Assembly (NCBI GenBank): GCA_964017195.1
Contig: OZ024895.1
Span: 18,193,034 to 18,257,033, forward strand
Direction of reading: 5' to 3'
Source: Siderastrea radians
Lineage: Eukaryota; Cnidaria; Anthozoa; Scleractinia; Rhizangiidae
DNA: 64,000 bases
The notes under the pieces were generated by a model, which saw nothing but the letters and a program-made list of their open reading frames with translations, was not told the DNA's origin and ran no database searches. Shown here one piece after another: positions 24,796 to 57,983 of this stretch. Each line of letters begins with the position of its first letter. Positions within the stretch are counted from its first letter, which is position 1. Both the position numbers and the translations under genes were made by a program.

Positions 24796-25929
24796 TAAAA
24801 ACATTTGTCGAGGGTGGAGTGGGTCAAAACGACTGGTGAATGCCTATAATGTGCTTTCTTGTAACCTGTGCGATAGAGCATAGCAATGATTTATTTCGTA
24901 TTTGCATTCACAATTTGGCTTAAGGAGCCCTTGACATGATTAAAGGAAACTGTGCACAAAGCGTGGTTCCCAGGTATGGGGAAAAGTTCAATTCTTTTGG
25001 GCTGTTACGGTGCCCATACTGATCAATCGTGAAGATGTGGTTACTTTTGTATTGGGAAATTTGTCGCCCATTTTTTGAAATGCGTCTGTTTTGAGAATTT
25101 TTGTTCCGGGTTTTGAGGAAGACCGACCAAAAGACAGCGAAAAGTGATCTTGAGTGAAGAATGCATAGTTTGTGGAGCTATGTTTAGTGAGGAGAGGGTG
25201 AATAATTCAGTTGACCTCGTTTCCAGGGTATTGGTCGCCTTTTCAGTTGGTCAAATTTAAGCGTCAGTTACAGTTACACACCTTTACTGCACCTTGCTGT
25301 TACAGATACTTGAATGTTATTGAAGCTGCAGTCACGCACGGCTCGCTTGCTTTCTTTTCGAGACGAACCAACACTTCGTCGGTTCTGCACGCATTGCGGG
25401 CCTATGTTTGATATTGTCGGAGAGCGTGACATCCACAGTCCAGAACATTTCTACTTTTGGAAATGTGCGAAAAAAAAAAGCGTGACGTCACAACATGGCG
25501 GCTTTGAAATATCACCGAGTAGATTCAACTGAAAGTTTTAATTTGCAGTTTTTCGAGCCTTCCTAGACTGCTTTGCCCGTCTATTAGTAACACAACGACA
25601 AAGACAACATTGAAGAAGTTTTGTGCAGGATATTGTGGAAAATGGGGGCGAAATGTGCGCTTAGGTGAGGTTTTACTTTCGATACACACGTCAGTTTTGC
25701 TTGTTTTCTCGAGCGCTTGTTCATCTTCAGTTTACTATATCTCTCGAGAAAATTTTTTTCAGGCTTTGAAAAAATTCAGAGACATAGGCGTTCTATAGGC
25801 TTTCTTCTCTTCTTCTTCTTCTTCTTCTTCCTCGGATAACCCACCTCCTTCTTAATGAAAATTCTCCTGAGCGTCAGTGCAGGTGCTATTTCTACAAAAA
25901 AAAGGTGCTATTTCTAAAGGTGCTTGGGG

Positions 25930-26470
25930 ATTAAAAACTTAGGGTATGGTCAGTGGCTATTGGCAAAGTGGCACCACAGCCGGTCCTTAAAGGCTTCCAG
26001 GCTAGGCGCCAGAACCACAGAATCTGGGAGGCTATTCCAATCACGAACAGTTCTTGGCACGAATGACATTTGATGGTAATTTGTACTGCATAGTCCATGC
26101 AGTTTACATGTCTTGATGGTCTCCTTTGCGGACGCATGAGTTGTTGAGTACCCAGGTCGGCCAAGCCGTTGTGAAGTTTGTACTTCATGCACAGTCTCAG
26201 GGCTTGTCTTCTAATTTGGAGCGTATACCAGCCAAGTTGTATTAGCATGCCACTAACGCTGGACGTGTTGTTATACCGGTTGAGGGCAAACCTTGCAGCC
26301 CTGCCACTAGCTGAGTGAATGGTTAGGTACACAACAGTGTCATCGGCGAATAATCGAATGTTGGAGACTAAGGAATTGGGCAAGTCGTTGATGTAGAAAA
26401 GAAAAAGACTCGGCCCCAGGACAGAGCCCTGTGGTACACCAGAGAGAACATCGGCGTCATCAGAGGAAAT
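25930..26470 (-). pseudogene. Non-LTR retrotransposon (LINE) reverse transcriptase relic
   Basis: On the minus strand, SGVPQGSVLGPSLFLFYIND is followed by SNIRLFADDTVVYLTIH. These are RT motifs around the catalytic F-A-D-D. The frame then jumps to a region resembling the C-terminal tail of such proteins (SFVPRTVRDWNSLPDSV, SLEAFKDRL). The intermediate part is shorter than normal, so an internal deletion of perhaps 100 codons is likely, and frameshifts separate the parts. It belongs to the Jockey/CR1/L2 assemblage by motif style. It is inactive. Confidence 0.8.
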
Positions 26471-26658
26471 CCCTTAAGAAGGCCATACATGTTGGCCTCA
26501 AGAAGCATATCCCCCACAAGACTGAGAATGGGACTTTCTAGTTGTCTAGTGCGAAATCTGGCGATGGGCCGCGCTTTTGGTGGGCCCGACGGAAATTTCC
26601 AGCGAAATTTCCGGAATTTTTCGGTAAGTGAAAAACGCCCTTTGTCTTCGCCCTTTTG

Positions 26659-26845
26659 CTTTTGACCCAGCCTAGTACCCAGGCGTTCTCTTCTCGCTCA
26701 CACGACTTGGCGCGAAATTTCGTGACGTCACCGACTCCGGGGACCTCATTCGGTGACTTCACAGACTTCACGACATTTCGCACCAAGTCAAGTCGAGTCG
26801 AGTGAGCGGGAGGAGAATGCCTGGGTACTGGGCTACTTTTGACCG
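26659..26845. mobile_element. Palindromic MITE
   Basis: TAGTACCCAGGCGTTCTC and CTCGCTCACACGACTTGG are mirrored by CCAAGTCAAGTCGAG, GAGTGAGCGGGAGGAGAA and GCCTGGGTACTGGGCTA. The outer GGTCAAAAG-type bases are also inverted. Confidence 0.65.
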
Positions 26846-27287
26846 TGAACTGAGCCGTGAACTTGGCGCCTCGGCACTTGGGTCTTTGGCGGTGCGAGTC
26901 AGCGAAACCTTTGGGCAGTGGCCAGCGAGCGCGTAGATCCTACCCACCCGGGTGGGGTCAGGTAAGTAACGTCGATTGAATAGAAACAGTCTTTCCTGTG
27001 ATACATATTGAACATAAACGATTAGGGCCGAACGGAACATTTCAAGAATGAGCTAACGTAATATAGTTTTAATTTTTGTGTATATATTGGAAGTTTTTCA
27101 GGCACTACGGGGGGTTTAAAGAAGAGGCAAGCATCTCTACGCACCCCTTCCCTATGGAATTAATCTTGGTGCATCTGCGTTTGACGCAAGCTGTAACGCC
27201 GTTATCGTCGGGAAGACATCACAGCGAGCATCGCCGCGAAAATTGATTACATGTATTTTCCCGGATCTGACTCGAAAGTACATAGCT

Positions 27288-30200
27288 ATGTTTCCAAATC
27301 TTAATCAAGCTACTCTTGAGTTATTACGGTATGTTATGAGCGGTTTTAACCAAACATTTTGGTGCAGATATATTTAGTTCGCTGCCACCAAAATTGTCAG
27401 TTCTAGTAAAAATTGAGCCTGTTTTCATTCAAGCTTACCTACATTCAAAAATACAACCATTGTTGTCTTTAGGAAACGAAGAGGTACAAGGCATCGTGTA
27501 GATGAAAAATTTCGCAGATTTGTACAGAAAATAACGACGGTAAGATTGATTAAACGAAGCACAACTAGAACGTATGTAAGTAATGTAAATGACGAGCACT
27601 AGTTAAAAGTAAGCTTGAGCAGTTTAAATCAGAAGTTAGATTTTATAGGCTCGATTATCTTTATCAGGGTATCATTTTATTCTTATTTACAAGTTCACTT
27701 TGACGTAAAGCTGAATTGCATTCCTGACATGTTTCCAGCTATTACGCTTAAATATCTCCACCCTTGTGCATTTGTCTGGTCAATTTTATACAGACATGAA
27801 GGGCTTGAAAGAAAGATATAGAAAGTCACTGAAAAGGAGGGAATTTTTACCAGGTTTGACCCATAGGTCAAAGGTGTGGAGTTCAAAAAGAAATCCTTCA
27901 AGAAAGTCAAATTCCCACCCTCTTTGATACCACTGTACAAAGTGCTTGAATGACAACTCTTTTGTCTTGGCAGAGTTCGGCATTTAATGGCTTTATCATG
28001 GGTGTGATAGTCCTGAATTCTTTAGTCATTGGCTTTGAAACAGTGGAGGAATGGAAGCAAGCACACACCAATGTATTCAAAGCATTGGACGAGTTTTTCC
28101 TGGCCGTATACACCATGGAGTTCCTCATGAAGCTATATGCCGAGCCAAGAGGTTATTGGAAGAGCAGTTATAACAGATTTGACTTTTCTATTCTGGCCTT
28201 GTCATATGTTCAAGTCATCATGGATGAGCTTAATGTCGGAGATAAGATCCTGACGCCATTGCGTCTTCTAAGAGGTCTGTGTCAACTACTTAGATCAGCA
28301 ATGCTTACATCCTAGCTAAGGATAGTATATTACAAGCAAAGCATGTAACAATGTCTTCCAAAATAGCACTCATATCAGACACATAATTTGACAGAAATAG
28401 AAAATGAAGCCTTTGTGTTTTCAGGACAGACTGTTGCAAAGGTTTTTGGGAGATTAAGAGAATCCAAAAGTACTTATAATGCAAACATAGTTTCTTTAAG
28501 TTTCAGACTTATGAATTCTCTCAAACTCTGTCTGATTGTCTCCAACAGGCTATATAAGTAAGACCAATATTTTCTATTTTCAAATGTTTCCTGCAATCTG
28601 AAAGGCTGAACTGAGCTAAGTCTGTCATGGTTTAGTAACTTAAATTAATTTTTAATCTCTCTTGTCATTCTTCCAGTCAAATTAGGTCTGGCATTTGCCA
28701 AGTTCTAAATTTATCTTGAGTTTCTCTTTTGAATAAGAGGAAGATAGAGTAGTATTATTTGACAGAATTCCTTGTACTTTAAAGCTAGACCTTTCAAAGA
28801 ATCATGAAGCGCAAGAAATTTACTTTGTTTAACATGTTACAGTTCTGCTTAGCCAGTCAAGCATTCTATAGATTAATGCAGTAGATTTTACCCATTTCTG
28901 AAACTGAATCATGGCCTAAAATAATTATTTTTACCACACCCACTTGAATGATTTCTATTTTGTAACATACGTGTATGGTAAACTAGCAGATGCATGTCTG
29001 CAAATCAGACTGCTTGTGAAATCCACCTGTAGGACACATTGTTACCACAGTTAAGCCGCCAAACTACCTGCTGCTGGTACTGCCTGGGATACTGTTCCTA
29101 TATGAGAACATACGCCACTGGCAACAACAACCATCGCAGGCTTGCGCCTGCGAAGTTGACTTGAGTTCAACTTTGCAGGCATGTCGGCGGTAAAGGCCTG
29201 CAATGGTTGTTGTTGACGGCGGCGTATGTTCTCATATGTCGGAACAGTATTCCAGGCAGCCGGCGGCTTTGTCGCAGGTAGTTTGGCGGCATATGAGAAC
29301 CAGGCTTTTTAAAAGCACACTCAACAATATTAAATTAATTTGGTCCTGTACTAATACTTATAATTTTCCTTTTCAGCTGCTCGCACTTTGCGCACCATTT
29401 CCTTTATTGAAGGCCTCCAGGTTCTTGTCACAGCATTGATTGACACCATAAGGAACTCTGTACTCAATGTGGTTATTCTCCTCACCATGCTAATGGCATT
29501 CTTTGCTGTTGTTGGCTATTACATTTTTGGTTATGAAGAAGAGACTGGTGATAAGGAGAACTGGGGAACACTCAGTACTGCTATGCTGACGCTTTTCACT
29601 TTTGTGACTGTGAGTTCAGGTTCACTAACATGTATCACTACAGTTGTGAATCTAGGGTGGGGTGCTTAGCTGGAACCTTGTTTAACCCTATAGCCCTATC
29701 ATTGCTACCCAATTTCTCCTTACTGGTCTTCATACATTTCATTGAATATTAATTGGGAGAGCTTGTTTAAACATGAAGACAATTCATATCTGGTGATTAC
29801 TTTCTAAATTCTCATGATGAGTATGCATTATAGTGGACAGATATGATAAGGAGAAAATTGATGCTGATCACTGTTGGAACTTAAAGGATGAAAAAAAATA
29901 TATGAAGTGCAGAAGCACATTTTGCAAAGCATTATATTACACAATAGGGCAAAGGTCTCATTCTTTTTCTCCCACTTTCCACATCTTAGGATTCCTGTTT
30001 TCTATCATCCTTCTATGTTTTCTTTTTGTACCACCCCTAGCCTTTTATCACTTTCTTTCCCAGTTTTCCACCCCAGGCTCTGCATGCCTGACAGTTAATG
30101 CCAGTGATCAATGCCAGTCAAGGGTTAGCCTACTGGCCCAGTTGTTCAAAAGTTGGATAGCATTATCCACCGGATAAATCTCTATCCAGAGTGGATAATG

Positions 30201-32158
30201 TAATTGGTTTCCTTAACACTTGCCTAGTGGATAGTGATTCATCCGGTGGATAGCGCTATCCAACTTTTGAACAACTGGGGCCTGAGGGACCAGCATCATC
30301 CATTCTGTGACATTAAACACATTTTTTACCTCTAATCCAGGTGGATGGCTGGACTGAGATTCAGAAAGACCTTGACAAAAGACCTTACAGCCAGTGGTTC
30401 ACTGTCATCTTCATCTTCCTGGGTCACTTCATCTTCACCAACTTGTTTATTGGCATCATTATTATGGTAGGCATTAAGCTACACCCAATGGCTGTCTTTA
30501 TGTTTATACATCTAAGGGCTCACATGTGTGACCTGTGATTTCTGTCTAATTTGTTGCCCACCAGGAGTAGACAATACATCATTTTCAACTACGTTTTCAT
30601 TACATGCATGTTGTCCTGCATTTAATCATCATGTTGTTCTCAAACATGTCACATAATGTCACTTATTATATAATTTTTTTGTTCGCTTGTACTGTTTCAG
30701 AACATACATGAAGCTACAGAAAAATTTATTTCTCAGCAAAGACAAGAACGGGAGGCTGTTCTACAGGTAATTCATGGTATTTTAGGCTGGAGCCATTGAG
30801 TTGAGCAACTGGTCCCTCATTAAGAGATAGTCGAATATTGGTTTTGATAAATGGCTTGGTTAAAATAAAAACAGTCCTTTAAAAATGGCACTCTTCTCCA
30901 ATACCTTAATAAGTTTCGAACATATGTTAAATTTTTATCTTGTAGATGAAGAAAGATTTTCTATTTCAGCAGCAACACGATGATGTTAAAGAAATGCTGG
31001 AAAAGCAGGTACTGTTGACAGGTTGTTAATACTGTTAAATGAAATCCAGTAAAGTGCTATTCCCTTAAAAATACAACACAATTTCCAAACAGATGGAACT
31101 GAAGATTGTGTAATACTTACAGCACATGTAGAGAGGTATTAAACTCACTCCAATTATGACGTTCATTTTTCAAGAAAGATCCAAATTTGTTCTGATCTAC
31201 AACTTTTTGATACTTGCAGTGTTAGGGTACCTAATACATTGAAAATCGGGTGATGAGAATAAAGAAAATTATAAGTTATGGCTGTTGCCTTGTATGATAC
31301 TGAATAAGTGATAAATTTAACTCAGGTACTGTGGAATAGAATGATAACTTAAAAATAAATGTTATCAGGGTAGGCTTCTCAGTATATGGAGCTGGTACCC
31401 AGAGGGTCCCTAACTCCTAAAAACTATTTCATTAGCTTACAACTTACAAGGGTAATAAAAGTATACTAAATTAAATATTTTGTTTTGTCTACCAGAAAAA
31501 CAGCCAGTATTCCAACTTTGAGGAGATGACGCATAGCTTCCAACAGACACTCAGGCATGATGACTATGTGATAATGTCTGACCCTTGTGCAAATTTGATG
31601 TGGATAGAGGCATTCCTTACTACTTCAGATCACCTAGATATTTACATGCACAGGTAATAAAATTATACACGTCTGTTTACATTTTGTGCCACTGCCAAGG
31701 AAAATTTTGGGTGGGGTAGAAGGCCAAGAACTTGAAATACTAACCCTCTCTTTGGCTAATATGTACGTTTTTCCATAACCTTCTCCCAAAAGCCTTCCTT
31801 TGTCTTATAGCTAATAGGTAAAAATGAATAGAATTTCCATATGCTCTACCGGAGACTGGTGCTAGATGAAACTTGTCATTTTTCTGTACTTTTTCTGATC
31901 CAAATCTGACTAAAAAATGATGGCATCATACTTGAGCTATATTGTAGCTTAAAAAGTTAAGGTTGAACTCCTGATGGCCATATCATGTCTTGTCTTTTTA
32001 GATGTCAGCAGATTCAATTTCAAATTGCCAGTGTCCTGGCAGATATGGCAGAGATGAAACTGGGAGAAAAAGAACAACAAGAATCGCCTCCATTACCAAG
32101 AGGATTGCAGTTATTCATGAGAGCCAAGACTGGATTAGCAAAGAAACCCACTTCCTGA
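27288..32158 (+). CDS. CATSPER3: Cation channel sperm-associated protein 3 (CatSper3)
   Basis: Nine exons with matching phases: 27288-27328, 27473-27539, 27974-28274, 29377-29609, 30341-30466, 30701-30766, 30946-31008, 31496-31653, 32002-32158. They give about 403 residues, against about 398 in human. CatSper3 is one of four pore subunits of the alkalinisation-activated sperm calcium channel, in the flagellar membrane. Visible: S1 GFIMGVIVLNSLVIGF, S2 FFLAVYTMEFLMKLY, S4 PLRLLRAARTLRTIS with four Arg at every third position, S5 VVILLTMLMAFFAVVGYYIF, pore helix and the filter T-V-D-G-W (T214, D216, W218; the CatSper TxDxW signature), split by the intron at 29609, and S6 FIFTNLFIGIIIM. The tail is a Gln/Glu-rich coiled coil with FEEMTHSFQQTLRHDD matching the human tail. 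The first exon (13 codons) is inferred from phase and a KRRG/CRAFVKR-like join. CatSper3 poly(A) signal: 32725-32730. Confidence 0.92.
29055..29290. mobile_element. Palindromic MITE in CatSper3 intron 3
   Basis: GCCGCCAAACTACCTG, TACTGCCTGGGATACTGTTC and ATATGAGAACATACGCC are mirrored by GGCGTATGTTCTCATAT, GAACAGTATTCCAGGCAG and CAGGTAGTTTGGCGGC. Arms are about 100 bp around a short loop. Confidence 0.8.
30135..30282. mobile_element. Palindromic MITE in CatSper3 intron 4
   Basis: GGCCCAGTTGTTCAAAAGTT, GGATAGC and ATCCACCGGATAAATC are mirrored by GGATTCATCC-like, CCGGTGGATAGCGC and CAACTTTTGAACAACTGGGG. The last bases of the window (63984-64000) start another copy of this family. Confidence 0.85.
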
Positions 32159-32708
32159 AAAGGATCCAAAGTTCCTGATGAAGCTATTATATTTCCTTAA
32201 AAAATTAAATTGTTTTTCCACACCGCCATGTAATTGATCAAAATGCCAACAAAACTGAAACAAGTCTGCATTAGTATTGTCTCTCTTTTACAACAACTTT
32301 GCCTCAGATAAGTTTAAGTTTTTCCTAACTCGGCAGTTTGCAATTGGTGTTGTTTTCTCCATTATAAAATCTTAAAATGCGAAGTAGATCATCATGCTGT
32401 TTCATATTCAAAGACGTTTTGCAGAAAGTTAACCAATATTTTTGTTTATTGCCATTAGTTCTATTTGTTACAATCTATTTGCCACTCCGTTTTTCATACA
32501 AAGTTGAATATTTATCATTGTGAACTTGACCTTTTTGTACAATTGATTTAAAAATTGATTGATTTAAAAATTGAAAACTTGTATTCAAAGAGTTGAATTT
32601 AATCCCTCACAACGTTTTCTCAAAGTACAAAACAAAAATTGATTGGCCCTGACATTAAAAGTCATTTTTAACATTGAATTTTAATGCTTGTAAAAGTTGA
32701 ATGTTTGC

Positions 32709-32714
32709 TTTATT
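32709..32714 (-). terminator. Poly(A) signal of the CFAP68-like gene
   Basis: TTTATT on the plus strand reads AATAAA on the minus strand, 62 bp past the stop codon at 32776-32778. It lies upstream (in plus coordinates) of the CatSper3 signal, so the two 3' ends should overlap. Confidence 0.6.
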
Positions 32715-32724
32715 TGATTTAGTA

Positions 32725-32730
32725 AATAAA
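32725..32730 (+). terminator. Poly(A) signal of CatSper3
   Basis: AATAAA about 570 bp after the CatSper3 stop codon, only 45 bp before the CFAP68-like stop on the opposite strand. Confidence 0.6.
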
Positions 32731-32775
32731 AGCCACTGTTTTCCCTACAAATTATGTAGGTTGGTAACTGTTGTA

Positions 32776-34956
32776 TTATCTTTGTGTAGTTGGCTTTCCA
32801 AAGGCTGCTCTGGAGGTGGTCAGGAAGGTGTTACACTGCTTCTTTAGTTTTGGTGGATCTAGCTCAGGTTGGTGACCTGGATATGCAGTTGGTTCCCTTG
32901 CTAGAGAAAAAAAACAATGAAATCAAGTTTAAAGATCTTTTTAAATATCATGAAACCATACATTTACACATACAATCGATATATGTTGATACAACCACCC
33001 TATTGGCCCATTAAAATTTGGTCATGTGATTATGAAGTGATTTATGGTGACCCAAAGTCAGGTAAATATCTACCACTCTTCACCGACACTGAGGTGAATA
33101 ATTGTTTTAGTATAATTATACCAAGCCAGTGGATAGCCAGCAGCAAATAATTCCTTTTTCTGAGAAATGAGGCAAATATTAAAGGAGCACAGTCACGAAG
33201 ATTTCGCAGATTTCTGGTCAAAACTGTGCTAAAATTATCGGTAGCTAACTTTATAAATGCCCAACATTGTGTTTGAACATTTAGAGGAACATATTAACTT
33301 AATTTCATTGAGACAAAACAAACCATGACCATGTAATATCGATTTAATGTCAACACGCTGAAAGAATTTGAAAAGTTTAGCCTAATTTTTTCAAATTGCA
33401 ATCCATTTCCATCCATGCCATCCGTAGCAACAGACGACAGAAAATAGTTTCAGTGAAGTAATATAGTCTTTGGTAACAAAACTAGACCATTATTTGTGGG
33501 CGTTCATATTTGATGTGAGGACATATTTTTTATTTTTAAAGTGAACTAAAATAGCGCAACTATGCCCCTTTAACTCACGTACAGGAGGTGAATAGCAATT
33601 GCTATCCTGAGTTTGAGTAGCCAATCAGAGCATGCGAAAAACACTATCCACTGACTTGGTATATACTATTAATAATTATTATTGGGTACTGGTCATATCA
33701 ACAGGTGGTAAAAAGTGGCAAGGGGGTTTCACTGTGAGCATAATAGAGGTGTTTACTAAACATCTTTGAAGTGACTATGGACAAACCTGAGTGGTAATTT
33801 TTATAGAAAGTGCTCACATGGAAAGGAGCTATCAACAGCTTATCAAAAGTCCTCATCAAGGGACCTGGGGGAGGGGGATTATTGACAATGATTTGGGAAA
33901 GCACATGCTGCTGTTTTGTAAAACCGTATGTCTTGTGTGCAAGATTGCTAGCCCATGTGAGCAGTAAAGGCCCAGTTTCCCCAGCTCTTGTAACCTCACT
34001 CAGGAGCTTAATCATCTCACAGACAGAATCATGCAAAACCCAACAAGGGAGCATGCCTGCACGATTCTTTCTGACCTCAAAAGATACTTGTCAAAATGGT
34101 TTACCTCCAAAATCCTCTGCACCCGACTGCTTCTACTGAATTTTTACCCCATCTCACCTGTGCATCTGGTTGTGCAGCCATGTGGCATGGTTACATGATT
34201 ACGTGAGACTGGTATGAAACGTGACGTTCGAATACAAATTGTTGTTCCAGATGATATGAGGCCAGTTCAAATATTTATCTCAGCCCATGCACAGTTTGAC
34301 TCATTCCAAAGGCTGAGATGAAACAAATAAGGACCTTTAGACTGGCATGTGTAGTTACTCTCATGTAACTGAGAAGGGCAGTCGAATCACACTAGGCCAT
34401 TTAGCCTAGTGACTTGTAACGCCAACAATATCTGTCACGCATGAAACTCGTTGGACGGAAAACAAAGGAATCTTTCAGCATATGGAATTAAAATTACTCA
34501 CCTTCAAGATGTTTTAACGCTGCTGGTACTTTATTTGTGTCGACTGTGTTATATCCAGAACCATAAGTTGTTTCAAAATAGTGGTTATACTGCAAATTCA
34601 AACAACACAGCAGCAGAAGCGAATAATTCGATCTGTACATGAAACCCGGGACAGAAAGAGTAATGAAATTCAATTCTTCAGCTTTCGATCGCAGTTTTAA
34701 ATACAAGATTCAGTTTTTTTAAAATCTATCTTACCTGTGAAGGGATAGGCTTTGGTTTTGAAATTCTATTGATATCAAATCGCTGTTCGTTCCAGTTTCC
34801 TATAAGCGTGCTTGTGTTGTAAGAACTTTCGGTGTTTGTGCACCGCCAACCGAATTGCTGAAATTTCTTCTCGTCCGTGTGATCCCACACTTCACCGTGT
34901 CCTGTCGCCCTAAGTTCGCTCACAAAAGGAATAACATTCTGGGAAGCGTAAGTCAT
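32776..34956 (-). CDS. CFAP68: CFAP68 / C11orf1-like axonemal protein
   Basis: Three minus-strand exons with matching phases: exon 1 ending at 34735, 34589-34502, and 32900-32776 with stop TAA. Conserved-looking blocks are FQQFGWRCTNTESSYNTSTL, IGNWNEQRFDINRISKPKP, HYFETTYGSGYN and AYPGHQPELDPP. The HYFETTYG and PGHQPELDPP motifs are those I recall for the UPF0686/C11orf1 family, now called CFAP68, a ciliary axoneme protein (a microtubule-inner protein in Chlamydomonas FAP68). I place the start at ATG 34956-34954: it has A at -3 (AAAATGA) and gives about 144 aa, close to the human length. An in-frame ATG at 35055-35053 would add 33 residues but has a weak context and would put the X-box only 23 bp away. 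The gene is tail-to-tail with CatSper3 and head-to-head with CFAP91. Confidence 0.75.
33111..33668. mobile_element. MITE in CFAP68 intron 2
   Basis: GTATAATTATACCAAGCCAG and TGGATAGCC near 33111-33140 are mirrored by CACTATCCACTGACTTGG and TATATACTATTA near 33640-33668. The segment with GAGTAGCCAATCAGAGCATG also occurs, inverted, at 10420-10440. It lies in the long second intron, which has no other recognised content. Confidence 0.55.
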
Positions 34957-35181
34957 TTTGATGGATAGAAATCCACACGAACAACTTTTCAGAATCGGTG
35001 GTATGTAATTTCCACTTTGTTGATATGACAACAAAGAGACTTCGCGTGAGGGCATGGACCCCAGTGTAAACCATCTGGTTGCTATGACAATAACACAGCA
35101 ACTTTCGCGCCGGCCATTTTGTTTGACAGAATGTGAAATTTTTTCTGCTCGACTTTTTCGAATTTATTCCGTGATCTAGCC
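34957..35181. promoter_or_regulatory. Candidate bidirectional promoter of CFAP68 and CFAP91
   Basis: About 225 bp separate the preferred CFAP68 start (34956, minus) from the CFAP91 start (35182, plus). There is no TATA box. It contains an X-box match (35078-35091), TTTCGCGCCGGCCATTTTG near 35103, and a second CAGCAAC half-site-like run at 35096-35102. A compact divergent arrangement of two axonemal genes implies shared regulation. Confidence 0.6.
35078..35091 (-). promoter_or_regulatory. RFX X-box candidate
   Basis: The minus strand reads ATTGTC AT AGCAAC, which satisfies every position of the RFX X-box consensus RYYNYY-N(1-3)-RRNRAC. The plus strand (GTTGCTATGACAAT) fails only the last base. 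X-boxes usually lie about 100 bp upstream of ciliary gene starts. This one is 91 bp from the CFAP91 ATG and 122 bp from the preferred CFAP68 ATG. RFX factors activate motile-cilium genes in animals. Confidence 0.6.
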
Positions 35182-56770
<21,589 letters not shown>

Positions 56771-57072
56771 GGAAGACACCCAACAAAGGAGAACTTGTAT
56801 ATAGATTTAGTTTGAATTTTATAAGCAGGCATTCATTTACAATGAAGTGCTCTGCACTGCGTTAGAACTACCAGCTTGTAACTTCAAAATTCGATTGCCT
56901 TGATCAAGGGTTTGTTGATTTGTTGGTTGATCTGACCTGAGAAACAAAAAATATACATATACATCATACGTTTTCATTGATGAAATTGTAATCGGAGTGT
57001 TCTCACCCCTTTGTTCCATTCAACAAACATTACTGTTCTGTGCAATGTACTGTGTAATGAATGCGTTATGTA

Positions 57073-57078
57073 AATAAA
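57073..57078 (+). terminator. Poly(A) signal of CFAP91
   Basis: AATAAA about 300 bp past the CFAP91 stop codon. The following segment 57079-57834 has no recognised gene. A fragment related to the 42527 MITE (AGCCTGTAAGCAGGCT) lies at 57289. Confidence 0.6.
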
Positions 57079-57834
57079 CTCATTGCGTTGACCTCTCAGT
57101 TTTGAGGAGGTTACTTCTTTGGCAGGCTTTTGGTTGTTAGCTATGACCGGGCAACCTTGGGTAATAAGGGTCTTTTCGTGCTACTTCGTGCAGTGACCTA
57201 GCTTGCGCGTAGCGCGACCCGAGTGAAACGTCTCTGGCTCCCTGCTTAGTCTTAGCAGCTTTGTGCATTACCCAGCTCTCCCGTGAAAGTAGCCTGTAAG
57301 CAGGCTGTCTGGTCGGGGAAAGAGCAAAGAAAACAAAGGGCGCGAACGAGCGAAGAGACGGAGAGGCTCGCTGATTTATTTTCGCGCTTTCCCCCCACTG
57401 CGGAGCCTGTTTTTACCGCGAAAGCTGCGTACCTGCTCAGATCTGCCTAGTCTCGTTTTGGTAAACTGCAACACAGGGTGGGTTTTTTGGTCTCCTCTGC
57501 AGTAAGAACAATCTCGTAACCGAAGTCATCTGGCCTCTTGGGTACTGGTCGGGTACTGGAATTTTTACCGCAGAAATCCCGCGGTTTACGTCCTTAGTCT
57601 TATTACAGTAAACAGCCAATTAAATATGTATATTTTCACTGTGACAGAGTCTCTTCCGGCAACCACCCTCTGTCCAAGAAGCCTGAGGACTCTGGCCGCG
57701 AAAAGGCTGATTTTCACTTTCAACGGAGTGGGAGTCGGAGTCGTAATCAGAAGCGCAGACCTTGCGGTCGCCATTTTTTGAGCGATTACTTGACCCAGTT
57801 TCTTGCGGTTGAAAGAAAACGCCGAAATCGAATA

Positions 57835-57983
57835 AAACGAATGTCGAATGGGATCTTGAAAAGAGAATGTTGATCTTGAATAAAACGAATGTCAAACTTG
57901 AAAGAAACGAATGTCGAACTTGAATAAAACAAATGTCGAACTTAAAAAACGAATATCGAACTTGAAAAACGAATGTCGAACTT
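57835..57983. repeat. Minisatellite with unit about 20-27 bp
   Basis: AACGAATGTCGAACTTGAA or AAACGAATGTCGAACTTAAA is repeated about six times with variable length. Frames through it give repetitive Phe/Ser-rich peptides. It ends exactly where the 4.8-kb TIR element starts. Confidence 0.8.

Larger units (their letters stand above)
20933..27287. other. Gene-poor interval between IQCJ-SCHIP1 and CatSper3
   Basis: No exon I recognise lies here. Open frames at 21775-22009, 23217-23886 and 25211-25798 have no family features, and several overlap on both strands, as expected by chance. A frame around 25314-25532 looks repeat-derived but I cannot assign it. The identifiable contents are the pogo-like MITE, the tandem duplication, the LINE relic and a palindrome listed separately. 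A (TTC)n lies near 25805-25830. Confidence 0.6.

Noticed and set aside
25314..25532. 72-aa frame with a CTHCGPMF-like segment as a zinc-finger gene
   Set aside because: Cys/His spacing does not continue into a finger, there are no supporting splice sites, and the surroundings are repeat-rich.
27288..32158. CatSper3 model as CatSper4 or a voltage-gated calcium channel
   Set aside because: Only one six-helix domain, and the TVDGWT-plus-coiled-coil tail with FEEMTHSFQQTL matches the CatSper3 tail best.
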